Shown: piece after piece, positions 44,029-52,291 of the stretch
Position numbering within the stretch: position 1 is the stretch's first letter
Layout of the letters: every line of letters starts with the position of its first letter
Origin: an uncultured Lachnospiraceae bacterium
GTDB lineage: Bacteria; Bacillota_A; Clostridia; Lachnospirales; Lachnospiraceae
Length of the DNA stretch: 64,000 nucleotides
Direction of reading: 5' to 3'
Assembly: GCA_910577835.1 (NCBI GenBank)
Contig: CAJTOU010000013.1
Coordinates: 12,064-76,063, forward strand
Notes under the pieces: model-generated
Told to the model about the DNA's origin: nothing
Seen by the model: the letters and a program-made list of their open reading frames with translations, nothing else
Database searches by the model: none
Program-made: the position numbers and the translations under genes

Positions 44029-45381
44029 TTAATATCCTGCGAAATAAACGGAACCAAGCAGAGCATTTCCCATAAAATCACGGTTTCCCATTCCAAAATA
44101 ATAGCCCTTTTCTCCCAGTGTAAAATAGCAGGCGGGAATTTCTGATATTATATAAATCTCCATTTCAAAATAAACGCCATCACTGCTTCTGCACAGACAG
44201 CTTTTATATGTTCCATCTTCAAGCCTAATATCTCCTAAAACATATAAATAACCATTATGAATTGACATATCTCTGATAATATCCGTTCCACAGATATCCA
44301 TTGTATAATAATTAATAAAATCGTCTGTAATATATAATCCATTCTCATTTACCAGCATTACGCTTCCGCCATAAGAAAGAGCAGCTGTAAAATCGCGTGG
44401 ATTATATTTTTTATTTTTTACAAAAAAGCTCTGGTCATTTACAAAATAAAAAGCATTTTCCGTATCATTATAACTGTATAATTCAAAGGTATTAAATGTC
44501 AAATCGTCATTTTCTATCCATAAAAAGCAGTATAAAATATCATTATGTTCCACAAAATTATAAACTCTTGCAAGTGGCTGATTAATAATATCCAAAGGCG
44601 CATTATTTTTATAAAAATTCACATGTTCAAAACTTTGCCCGCTGTCAGTGGAACGCATCACCGGATAAACGCTGGTTACTCCGTCTGGTGTGGAACCTGT
44701 CCCTATAAAAATCGCACCTTTATGCTCAAATAAATCATAATTATGAGCACCCTTATCTATATTTCTGTATTTTATCCACTGTTCCCCGCTCAATTCATAA
44801 TAATTTCCATAATCCCAGTCTTCTCTTGGGTCTGTTCCACCAAACATCAGCTTATTTTGAATTACCTGAAACCGTCGTATTTTTTCTTCTGGAATTCCGG
44901 AATCAATACAGTACCATTTTTCATCAGACTCATCGTAAGTCCATGAGGGCACAGGTCCAAGATTCCTGTCATCATCACCCCCGCCGACATAGATTCTACC
45001 ATTATAAGCAATAATATCATAAGTACATCTGGCAATTGAACCCGGCGTTGTATAATAATCAGCCAGAGGAATTCCAAGATTTATGGTTGTTCTTTCATAA
45101 ATATCATCTGTAATTTCTTCTGTGGAAGCAGCTTCACTGGTTTCTTCTGAAGTTTCTTCCTTCTTCTGCAAGATATCTGTCGATGATTTTGATGTGGTAT
45201 TTGTTTCATCAATAATATCAGATTGCTTCGATTTTTCTGTATCTGCAAGCTGAATATCATTTGTGTTTTTCACATCGTGCAAAGAATATGTTTTAAAACT
45301 TTCTTTTATAAAGTAAATACATAATATGACAGATATTGCAACAACGAAGACAACAACAGCTTTTTTTCTTTTTTCATTCAT
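44029..45381 (-). CDS. membrane-anchored protein with a beta-propeller-like extracellular domain
   Basis: 450 residues: short basic N-terminus, one membrane helix (about 8-25), a Ser/Thr/Glu/Lys-rich linker (about 40-100), and an extracellular beta domain with repeated aromatic-Gly pieces, such as YNGRIYVGGG, HKGAIFIGTG, HNGYLYVLGD and an Asp-box-like STDSGQSFEH. The spacing suggests a propeller of the BNR/Kelch kind. No catalytic motif is recognised, so function is unknown; a binding protein for wall or host glycans is possible. Confidence 0.75.
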   Translation of the reverse strand: MNEKRKKAVVVFVVAISVILCIYFIKESFKTYSLHDVKNTNDIQLADTEKSKQSDIIDETNTTSKSSTDILQKKEETSEETSEAASTEEITDDIYERTTINLGIPLADYYTTPGSIARCTYDIIAYNGRIYVGGGDDDRNLGPVPSWTYDESDEKWYCIDSGIPEEKIRRFQVIQNKLMFGGTDPREDWDYGNYYELSGEQWIKYRNIDKGAHNYDLFEHKGAIFIGTGSTPDGVTSVYPVMRSTDSGQSFEHVNFYKNNAPLDIINQPLARVYNFVEHNDILYCFLWIENDDLTFNTFELYSYNDTENAFYFVNDQSFFVKNKKYNPRDFTAALSYGGSVMLVNENGLYITDDFINYYTMDICGTDIIRDMSIHNGYLYVLGDIRLEDGTYKSCLCRSSDGVYFEMEIYIISEIPACYFTLGEKGYYFGMGNRDFMGNALLGSVYFAGY

Positions 45382-45631
45382 TATTTTGCTCCATTATTTT
45401 TTGATTGTAAAAATTTTATATTTTATCAGTATAGCACCACTATTATTGAAAAACAAGAAATATACTGTTTTGTATTGATTTTTCACTTGTATTATATATA
45501 AATCTTCTTAATAATAAACATCTTCTTTATAATAGAAAAAATTTCCGAAACATTTTCTATACAAACTCTGCAAAATGTTATATAATAGGAATAATATTTT
45601 CATGAAAATAATTTATAATAGGAGGATTATT

Positions 45632-46966
45632 ATGCCTAACAAATTTATTTATCCAACAGAACCGCTGCACCCCGCAGCGAAACCGGTCCGGCCTGCGCCG
45701 GGCGAAAAACCAGCAAAACCGCCTGCACACAGCGTTTGGTTTACACATGACCCTGCTATTTATCATGACCCTGTTACAAAAGATTACTTCTTGTATTGTA
45801 CCGACGCCAAATGTATGCGCTCGCACGATATGATTACTTGGGAAACATTAAAGCGGGCGGTAGAAGAACCCCCGAAGGAAGCTATAAATTGGACCGGCAG
45901 CAAGGCTATATGGGCTCCTGATATTGTAAAAGTCGGTGACGAATATCGTCTGTACTGTTCCAATTCTTCTTTTGGAGTACGACAGTCCTGTATTTTTCTT
46001 GCAGTCTCTGACAAAGCTGAAGGTCCGTTTATACCCAGAGGCGTTGTCTTAAAATCTTCTGACCATTTAAGAGTAAATGCGATTGACGCAAATATTATCG
46101 AAGATGTCAGAACTCACAGGCAATATATGGCATATGGTTCTTTCTGGGGTGGATGTCACCTTATTGAGCTGGATAGAGAAACCGGTCTTGCAAAAATCCC
46201 CGATGATATCGGTATCTGTCTTGCAAGGCGTCCAAAATGGATGGATGGAGCAATTGAAGGCGCCTATATTATCTACAATCAGGGTACTGATTACTACTAC
46301 CTGTTTGTATCCTATGCCTCTCTGAAAAGCGACTATAATATTCGTGTAGGGCGAAGCCGCAGCGTAACAGGTCCATATCTTGACCATAATGGCAGAGATA
46401 TGACAGATTTAAATGATGACGATAACACTCTGGGATTTATGATTGCATGTGGGTATAAATTTGATGACGACCCAACAGGATTTATGGGACCGGGCCATAA
46501 CTCTGTTCTTCATGATTTTGACGGAGAATGGTATATAGCCTGTCATATACGGGAGCACAATTTCAAAGGTGGAGAACCTTCTACTCTTCATATTCGAAAA
46601 ATGCTGTGGACAGATGAAGGCTGGCCTGTAATTTCACCAGAAAACTATACCGGAGAAAAATTACAGCCTGTTACAGCCAAAACAGTATGTGGAAATTATG
46701 AAAGAATAAAACTGCTTCCCATGATTCCTCAGGGAATGCTTACTTCCGTAAAGATGTCTTTATTTGATAATGGCAAGGGAATGCTTGCAGATTCTATTCA
46801 TATTCAATGGGAGTTATCCGATGAACATACCATTACACTCCGCTATGCCAATATTACGGAAAAGTTGAAAGTTTTGGCTGCATGGGATTATGAAGCATGG
46901 AAACCAACGATTGTTTTGACGGGCACAGATAATAAAAATATTTGCATCTGGGGTAAAAAATATTAA
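45632..46966 (+). CDS. GH43 family glycosidase (arabinan-active type)
   Basis: 444 residues from the ATG at 45632 (AGGAGG 6 nt upstream; 19 upstream codons rejected). Five-bladed propeller motifs: VWFTHDPAIYHDP with the catalytic base Asp, WAPDIVKVGDEYRLYCS, AIDANIIED with the pKa-tuning Asp, DGAIEGAYIIYNQG with the acid Glu, and MGPGHNSVLHDFDGEWYIACHI. These are typical of endo-1,5-alpha-L-arabinanases and related GH43 members. No signal peptide is seen, so it should be intracellular, like the GH127 enzyme in this window. The substrate is inferred as arabinan or arabino-oligosaccharide. Confidence 0.9.
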   Translation: MPNKFIYPTEPLHPAAKPVRPAPGEKPAKPPAHSVWFTHDPAIYHDPVTKDYFLYCTDAKCMRSHDMITWETLKRAVEEPPKEAINWTGSKAIWAPDIVKVGDEYRLYCSNSSFGVRQSCIFLAVSDKAEGPFIPRGVVLKSSDHLRVNAIDANIIEDVRTHRQYMAYGSFWGGCHLIELDRETGLAKIPDDIGICLARRPKWMDGAIEGAYIIYNQGTDYYYLFVSYASLKSDYNIRVGRSRSVTGPYLDHNGRDMTDLNDDDNTLGFMIACGYKFDDDPTGFMGPGHNSVLHDFDGEWYIACHIREHNFKGGEPSTLHIRKMLWTDEGWPVISPENYTGEKLQPVTAKTVCGNYERIKLLPMIPQGMLTSVKMSLFDNGKGMLADSIHIQWELSDEHTITLRYANITEKLKVLAAWDYEAWKPTIVLTGTDNKNICIWGKKY

Positions 46967-47094
46967 TTTCTCATATAAAATGAAGTATAATTTTAAACAA
47001 AATCAAAAGTTTCTATACAAAACTTGGTATGCAGATAATACCTGTACTGACTGCTCAATGATACAGTCAGCGATTCCAGATACTGTCAAGTCTG

Positions 47095-47129
47095 AGGGCT
47101 GTTCTAAATAATATTTTCAGAACAGCCCT
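47095..47129. terminator. terminator after GH43
   Basis: AGGGCTGTTCT / AGAACAGCCCT with a 13-nt loop; strong 11-bp stem between converging genes. Confidence 0.75.
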
Positions 47130-47172
47130 TAAGAAATATAATCCTGCAAAAATTTTCTTAGATATTGTACTG

Positions 47173-47883
47173 TTATCCCCCTATTAAATACCGAAGAAAT
47201 TTTTTCACCTGTTCATCCTCTGCCGAGCCAGCAGCGACCTGTAAAATATAATGATAACCGGTTGGATAATTGTCTCCAAAATATTCTTGCGCCTTTTTGC
47301 ATTTATTAAATATAATTCCCACAGCCCTGTCATCAATATAATACAGATATTTTTCATACCGGCTCATCTCCTCTTCAGAAAGCACCTGCTCTAAAGGTGC
47401 CGCTTCATAGGATATGGTTGCTTTCGTTTCTTCTTCATTATCCTCATCTTGTTTCCTGTCTGTACCGGAATCCTTATCAACATTTTCTGTTTCAGACTCT
47501 TTCATATTTTCCTGTTCTGCTGTATTTTCAATTCTATCTGCGGTTGTAATCACCATATCAATTGTTCCGTTGGTAAAACACGCCTCATAATCGTTGATTT
47601 TTGCCATACCAAAGGAAATATCTTTAAATTGTTCCTGACTCAGATACATGCTTTTATAACGAAATGCCGAAGAGCCGCTTTTCATTTTCTGCTCTTTTTC
47701 AAAATCTTTCATCATACTTTCCGCCACAGTCAGATTCATACATGAAGTATCATCTACAATCACAAAGTCAAGCTCATCTCCACTTTTATCCTGCCACAAT
47801 ACCACTGCAATAATAATCACAAAAATCAGTGCAATCATATGATATTTGTAATAAAATATAAAATTTTCCAGCTTTTTCTTCAT
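47173..47883 (-). CDS. membrane-anchored protein of unknown function, co-transcribed with thrS
   Basis: 236 residues: one N-terminal helix (about 13-28), then DELDFVIVDDTSCMNLTVAESMM, a stretch like a solute-binding-protein beta strand, then IDMVITTADRI, an acidic Glu/Lys/Asp linker (about 125-155), and RAVGIIFNKCKKAQEYF. The pieces hint at a degenerate periplasmic-binding-protein fold tethered to the membrane. It begins 12 bp after thrS, so it falls under T-box control, an odd partner. No family assigned. Confidence 0.7.
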   Translation of the reverse strand: MKKKLENFIFYYKYHMIALIFVIIIAVVLWQDKSGDELDFVIVDDTSCMNLTVAESMMKDFEKEQKMKSGSSAFRYKSMYLSQEQFKDISFGMAKINDYEACFTNGTIDMVITTADRIENTAEQENMKESETENVDKDSGTDRKQDEDNEEETKATISYEAAPLEQVLSEEEMSRYEKYLYYIDDRAVGIIFNKCKKAQEYFGDNYPTGYHYILQVAAGSAEDEQVKKFLRYLIGG

Positions 47884-47895
47884 GAGAACCTCACT

Positions 47896-49860
47896 CTATT
47901 TATTATCCGCCTGCTCTGCTTCAATCTTTCGGATTTCCTTTGTACGGATTTCACGGCAGATATCTTCAATAAAGATTGGCAGTTCTTTCTGCCCTTCATC
48001 TCCAAGATATCTGCTTCTTACAGATACCTTCTTTTCTTCCTCCTCTTTCTGTCCTACAACCAGCATATATGGAACTCTTTTCATTCTTGCATCTCTGATT
48101 TTAAATCCAATTTTTTCCGAACGGTTATCCACACTGCTTCGAATTCCATTTAAAACAAGCTCCTGATTCATCTGCTGTGCATATTCGGCATACTTTTCTG
48201 AAATCGGAAGCACTCTTACCTGTTCCGGACACAGCCATGTCGGGAATAGTCCCGCATATTTTTCAATCAGCCATGCAATGGTTCTCTCATAACAGCCCAT
48301 AGAGGTTCTGTGAATAATATAAGGGCGTCTCTTATTTCCATTTTCGTCAATATAATACATATCAAACTGCTCTGCCAGAAGTGCATCCCACTGAATAGTA
48401 ATCATGGTATCTTCTTTTCCATAAACATTCTTTGCATTGATATCAACCTTTGGTCCATAGAAAGCGGCTTCTCCGATATCCTCCACAAACGGAATATTAA
48501 GCTCTGTAAGAATTTCTCTGATATGCTGCTCTGTTTTATTCCAGACTTCCGGCTCTCCTATATATTTTTCTCTGTTTTCAGGGTCCCACTTGGAAAGATG
48601 ATAGGTTACATCGTCTTCAACACCCAGTGTCTGTAAACAGTATTGTGCTAATGCAATACAATCCTTAAATTCTTTGACCATCTGGTCTGGTCTTACAATC
48701 AAATGTCCCTCTGAAATAGTAAACTGACGCACTCTGGTGAGGCCGTGCATTTCACCGGAATCCTCGTTTCTGAAAAGAGTAGAGGTTTCTCCATATCTGC
48801 ATGGAAGGTCTCTGTAACTTTTCTGGCTGGCCTTATATACATAATACTGGAATGGACATGTCATAGGACGGAGCGCAAATACTTCATTGTCCTTCTCCTC
48901 ATCACCAAGTACAAACATTCCATCTTTGTAATGGTCCCAGTGTCCAGACATTTTATAAAGGTCTGATTTTGCCATTAAAGGTGTCTGAGTTCTGATATAA
49001 CCGCGTTTTGTCTCCTCATCTTCTATCCATCTCTTTAACTCATTCATAATAATTACGCCATTTGGCATAATTAGCGGAAGCCCCTGCCCGATTACATCCA
49101 CAGTGGTAAAAATCTCCATTTCACGGCCAAGCTTATTGTGGTCGCGTTTCTTAATATCCTCCAGATGTGCCAGATATGCATCCAAATCTGCCTTTTTTGT
49201 ATAGGCAGTTCCATAAATTCTTGAAAGCATTTTATTTTTTTCCGAGCCTCTCCAGTAAGCACCAGACGAGGAAATCAGCTTAAATGCCTTAATTGTCTTT
49301 GTACTCATAAGATGAGGTCCTGCACAAAGGTCTGTAAATTCCCCCTGACTGTAAAAACTGATAACCGCATCCTCTGGAAGGTCACGAATTAGCTCTGCTT
49401 TGTATGGCTCATCTCGTTTTTCCATAAACTGAATAGCCTCTTCTCTTGGGAGTTCAAATCTTGTGATTTCGGCACCTTCCTTAATAATTTTTTTCATCTC
49501 TGCCTCTATTTTATCAAGGTCTTCTCTTGAAAAAGATTCATGGTCAAAATCATAATAATAACCTGTGTCAATCGATGGTCCAATCGCAAGTTTTGCATCT
49601 GGATACAATCTTTTTACTGCTTCGGCAAGTACATGAGAACAGGTATGACGATAAGCCGCTTTTCCTGCCTCATCTTCAAAAGTCAGAATATTCAGTTCAC
49701 AGTCATCGTCAACCACAGTTCTCAAATCAACCACAGTTCCATTTAATTCACCTGCACATGCAACTCTTGCAAGACCTTCACTGATATCCTTTGCAATGTC
49801 AATAACAGACATGGCCTGTGCATATTCCTTGACAGAACCATCTTTTAATGTAATTTTCAT
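47896..49860 (-). CDS. thrS: threonine-tRNA ligase
   Basis: 654 residues, full length. TGS domain (1-60), editing/SAD domain (HTCSHVLAEAVKRLYPDA; the HxxxH and Cys/His zinc-type residues), class II core with motif 2 FRNEDSGEMHGLTRVRQFT, zinc-binding Cys in LRPMTCPFQYYVYK, motif 3 RTSMGCYERTIAWLIE, and the anticodon-binding C-terminus. It charges tRNA-Thr and removes Ser. It is controlled by the T-box leader just upstream; GAGAGGTAAG before the ATG. Confidence 0.98.
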   Translation of the reverse strand: MKITLKDGSVKEYAQAMSVIDIAKDISEGLARVACAGELNGTVVDLRTVVDDDCELNILTFEDEAGKAAYRHTCSHVLAEAVKRLYPDAKLAIGPSIDTGYYYDFDHESFSREDLDKIEAEMKKIIKEGAEITRFELPREEAIQFMEKRDEPYKAELIRDLPEDAVISFYSQGEFTDLCAGPHLMSTKTIKAFKLISSSGAYWRGSEKNKMLSRIYGTAYTKKADLDAYLAHLEDIKKRDHNKLGREMEIFTTVDVIGQGLPLIMPNGVIIMNELKRWIEDEETKRGYIRTQTPLMAKSDLYKMSGHWDHYKDGMFVLGDEEKDNEVFALRPMTCPFQYYVYKASQKSYRDLPCRYGETSTLFRNEDSGEMHGLTRVRQFTISEGHLIVRPDQMVKEFKDCIALAQYCLQTLGVEDDVTYHLSKWDPENREKYIGEPEVWNKTEQHIREILTELNIPFVEDIGEAAFYGPKVDINAKNVYGKEDTMITIQWDALLAEQFDMYYIDENGNKRRPYIIHRTSMGCYERTIAWLIEKYAGLFPTWLCPEQVRVLPISEKYAEYAQQMNQELVLNGIRSSVDNRSEKIGFKIRDARMKRVPYMLVVGQKEEEEKKVSVRSRYLGDEGQKELPIFIEDICREIRTKEIRKIEAEQADNK

Positions 49861-49899
49861 TTTGCTTACCTCTCTTTGTATTGATTTTTTTCAGAAAAA

Positions 49900-50165
49900 A
49901 CAAAAATCCCGCAACTTACGTTGCGGGACGAATAAATTCAATCTATTCGCGGTTCCACCCTGCTTGTTAATCATACCTTTAAGAATACCTTTAAGAATAT
50001 GACAAACCACTCATTATGATGATAACGGAATCACCGGACCGGATTAGGGCCACTCGGAGATGGTTTTCACATATTTTTTCCGTAAAATACTCTCAGCAAC
50101 TGTATTTCTCTCTGAACAGTCTGAATATGCTACTCTTCTCGTCAGCGTATTGAACTTTTGTTTTT
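49900..50165 (-). promoter_or_regulatory. T-box leader (tRNA-Thr responsive) of thrS
   Basis: On the minus strand: AGAGAG box (near 50115), a candidate Thr specifier ACC at 50064-50062, the T-box GCAGGGTGGAACCGCG (49963-49948) and a terminator stem CCCGCAAC / GTTGCGGG with T-run (49902-49930). A 12-bp direct repeat (TATTCTTAAAGG twice) lies at about 49976-50000, between stem I and the antiterminator. Confidence 0.88.
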
Positions 50166-50338
50166 TGATAACTTAAAGTATAACATTAAAAATTTGAATG
50201 TCAAGAGTCTTTTCTTTTATTTTCTATTAATGAATTGTAATTTTTTCCGGAATATGTTAAACTCATAAAGTTGGCTATACATCTGGCGAAACAACTTCTC
50301 ATGAAGTAATTTCCACAAAAAATAAAGGAGAGGCTGAT

Positions 50339-50515
50339 ATGTCAAAAAAACACTCAAAATACTCAAAAGATAAAGATGCCCATATTACTAATCTGAAATT
50401 AATCTGCGGCACTATATTGTTTGTTTTATTTCTTCTTTCCATAATTTTTGTTTTCCATTATACTGATATTGACAAAGGAGGTATCGAGATTCTGAATAAT
50501 CTGAGAAATCCCTGA
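50339..50515 (+). CDS. small single-helix membrane protein (58 aa)
   Basis: ATG at 50339 with AAAGGAGAGG 6-8 nt upstream; stop at 50515. A basic N-terminus (MSKKHSKYSKDKDAH) precedes one strongly hydrophobic helix (about 25-42) and a short outer tail. It ends 23 bp before the O-antigen-ligase-like gene, so it is likely the first gene of a two-gene transcript. Unknown function. Confidence 0.7.
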   Translation: MSKKHSKYSKDKDAHITNLKLICGTILFVLFLLSIIFVFHYTDIDKGGIEILNNLRNP

Positions 50516-50538
50516 TTTTACAGAATTTCCATAACATT

Positions 50539-52044
50539 ATGAAACTCAAAAAAAATAACTGTATCAATATATTTGTACTGCTGTTTCTGACTGTATTTCC
50601 GTTGTTCTTTGATAATTATTATATTAATATTACAATTACAAAATATAAGGTATTTTCTGTTTTATCGCTGTCTATATTTTTTACAGGTCTTTATTACACC
50701 CTGTCTGCAAATATTGAGCAAAACCGGACTTTAAAGATAGATTCTCTTTCTTCATATCTGCGGAGGATGAGCCTTTGTGATATTTTATTTCTTCTGCTTC
50801 TGATTACTGCCGTTTTATCGTGCCTGATGTCAGAGTGGAGGCTTCCCGCCCTCAGCGGAGTATGTGGAAAATATACAGGTCTTATCTTTATGCTGCTCAC
50901 TGGTGGATTATATTATGGTATTACACGACATATGACTTTGATACCTTATATCAAATACAGCTTTCCTGTTATTCTGAGCATGATTTCTCTGATGGCATTT
51001 TTTCAGTTCTGCGGATATGATGTATTGGGATTTTATAAGGGAATTGCGGATGGAACCATGTATATAGCTACATTTGGACATGTTGATGTATTTTCTGCAT
51101 TTCTATGTGTCTATCTGCCGGTTTGTCTGTATTTATTCTGTTATACAGATGGCAGAGAAAATCTTCTTTATGCCACAGGTTGTTTTATGGGATTTCTGGC
51201 AATTTTTTCCTCAAATAGTGACAGCAGTTATATTGGACTTGGCATCAGTCTGGCAGTTTTGTTAATATTAGCAGTTTCTAATACCGACAGACTGAAAAGA
51301 TATGCCACACTTATTCTTCTGCTGACATCAGCCGCTGTTTTATGGAAAATTTTTCCTCCTCTTTTTGGTCTGGTTCTGCGTGAACAGTCCTCGATTACCA
51401 CATTTTTTACCTCTGCAAAAATATTATGTATTTCTGCACTGACAGGAGGTTTTCTATTTCTGTTATGTATTTTTATTAATAAACAGAAGAAAAATCTGCC
51501 CAAATGTCTTCCCTGTATTTTAACAGCTTTTTTTATGGTTTTTATTTTTCTGCTGATAATATCATTTATCTGGTTCAGCTTTTTTGATACAAAGAAGGAT
51601 TTAGGAGAACTGGAAAATTATCTTAGATTTAACAGTCATTGGGGGTCCGACCGTGGATATGTCTGGAAATGGCTGATTCAGTTTTTCGGATTTTCATCGC
51701 TGCTGACTAAACTTTTTGGAGCCGGACCAGATACCACTACTTTGATTCTGTACAAATATTTTAAAGTAGAGATGTCAGACGAACTGGGAGTTTTTTATGC
51801 CAGTGCTCACAATGAATATTTGAATTATCTTGTGACAATCGGGCTTGTTGGAACAATTCTTTATCTCGCCATATTGATTTTGTCAATAATCAAATGCTTC
51901 AGAAAGCGCAGAACCAATGCATTTTTTGGAGCGGTAGGGCTTGCCATTCTTGCCTACTCATGTATGGCTGCTGTAAATATTTCACAGCCAATTACCATGC
52001 CTTTTATCTATCTGTTAATTGCTTTTGCCAATCAAAAAAACTGA
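50539..52044 (+). CDS. O-antigen ligase/polymerase family membrane protein
   Basis: 501 residues with about 12 membrane helices. The Wzy_C region is recognisable: SHWGSDRGYVWKWLIQFF, LFGAGPDTT, and SAHNEYLNYLVTIGLVGTILYLAIL near residues 350-450. These proteins join or polymerise lipid-linked sugars on the outer side of the membrane. In a Gram-positive cell that means capsule or wall glycan, or protein glycosylation. No glycosyltransferase genes are adjacent, so the substrate is open. Confidence 0.85.
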   Translation: MKLKKNNCINIFVLLFLTVFPLFFDNYYINITITKYKVFSVLSLSIFFTGLYYTLSANIEQNRTLKIDSLSSYLRRMSLCDILFLLLLITAVLSCLMSEWRLPALSGVCGKYTGLIFMLLTGGLYYGITRHMTLIPYIKYSFPVILSMISLMAFFQFCGYDVLGFYKGIADGTMYIATFGHVDVFSAFLCVYLPVCLYLFCYTDGRENLLYATGCFMGFLAIFSSNSDSSYIGLGISLAVLLILAVSNTDRLKRYATLILLLTSAAVLWKIFPPLFGLVLREQSSITTFFTSAKILCISALTGGFLFLLCIFINKQKKNLPKCLPCILTAFFMVFIFLLIISFIWFSFFDTKKDLGELENYLRFNSHWGSDRGYVWKWLIQFFGFSSLLTKLFGAGPDTTTLILYKYFKVEMSDELGVFYASAHNEYLNYLVTIGLVGTILYLAILILSIIKCFRKRRTNAFFGAVGLAILAYSCMAAVNISQPITMPFIYLLIAFANQKN

Positions 52045-52065
52045 CAGTTATAAAAGAGGTTTCTG

Positions 52066-52190
52066 TTATACCACAATGAAGCACGCTGATGCGTGCACAA
52101 GTCATCAAACAAAGTTTGATGACATTATACCACAATGAAGCACGCTGATGCGTGCACAGGTCATCAAACTTTGTTTAATGACATTATACC
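52066..52190. repeat. two tandem 59-bp units with internal palindromes
   Basis: Unit: TTATACCACAATGAAGCACG, CTGATGCGTGC, then a palindrome GTCATCAAAC...GTTTGATGAC. Copies begin at about 52066 and 52125, followed by a third partial TTATACCAT. Each unit has two inverted repeats (GCACGC/GCGTGC and the GTCATCAAAC pair); the second unit has compensating-type changes in the loop. Likely a dispersed REP-like intergenic repeat. Confidence 0.75.
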
Positions 52191-52209
52191 ATGAAATATG
52201 TTTTGAATC

Positions 52210-52262
52210 AAAAACAGCAAAAAACCGGTCAATTACCAATGACCGGCTTTTTGCTGTTTTAT
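52210..52262. terminator. bidirectional terminator
   Basis: AAAACAGCAAAAAACCGGTCA / TGACCGGCTTTTTGCTGTTTT (one mismatch) with an 8-nt loop. It separates the converging O-ligase-like and Big_2 genes. Confidence 0.9.
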
Positions 52263-52291
52263 TTTCTTTGTTTTTATTATAACTTTTGTTA

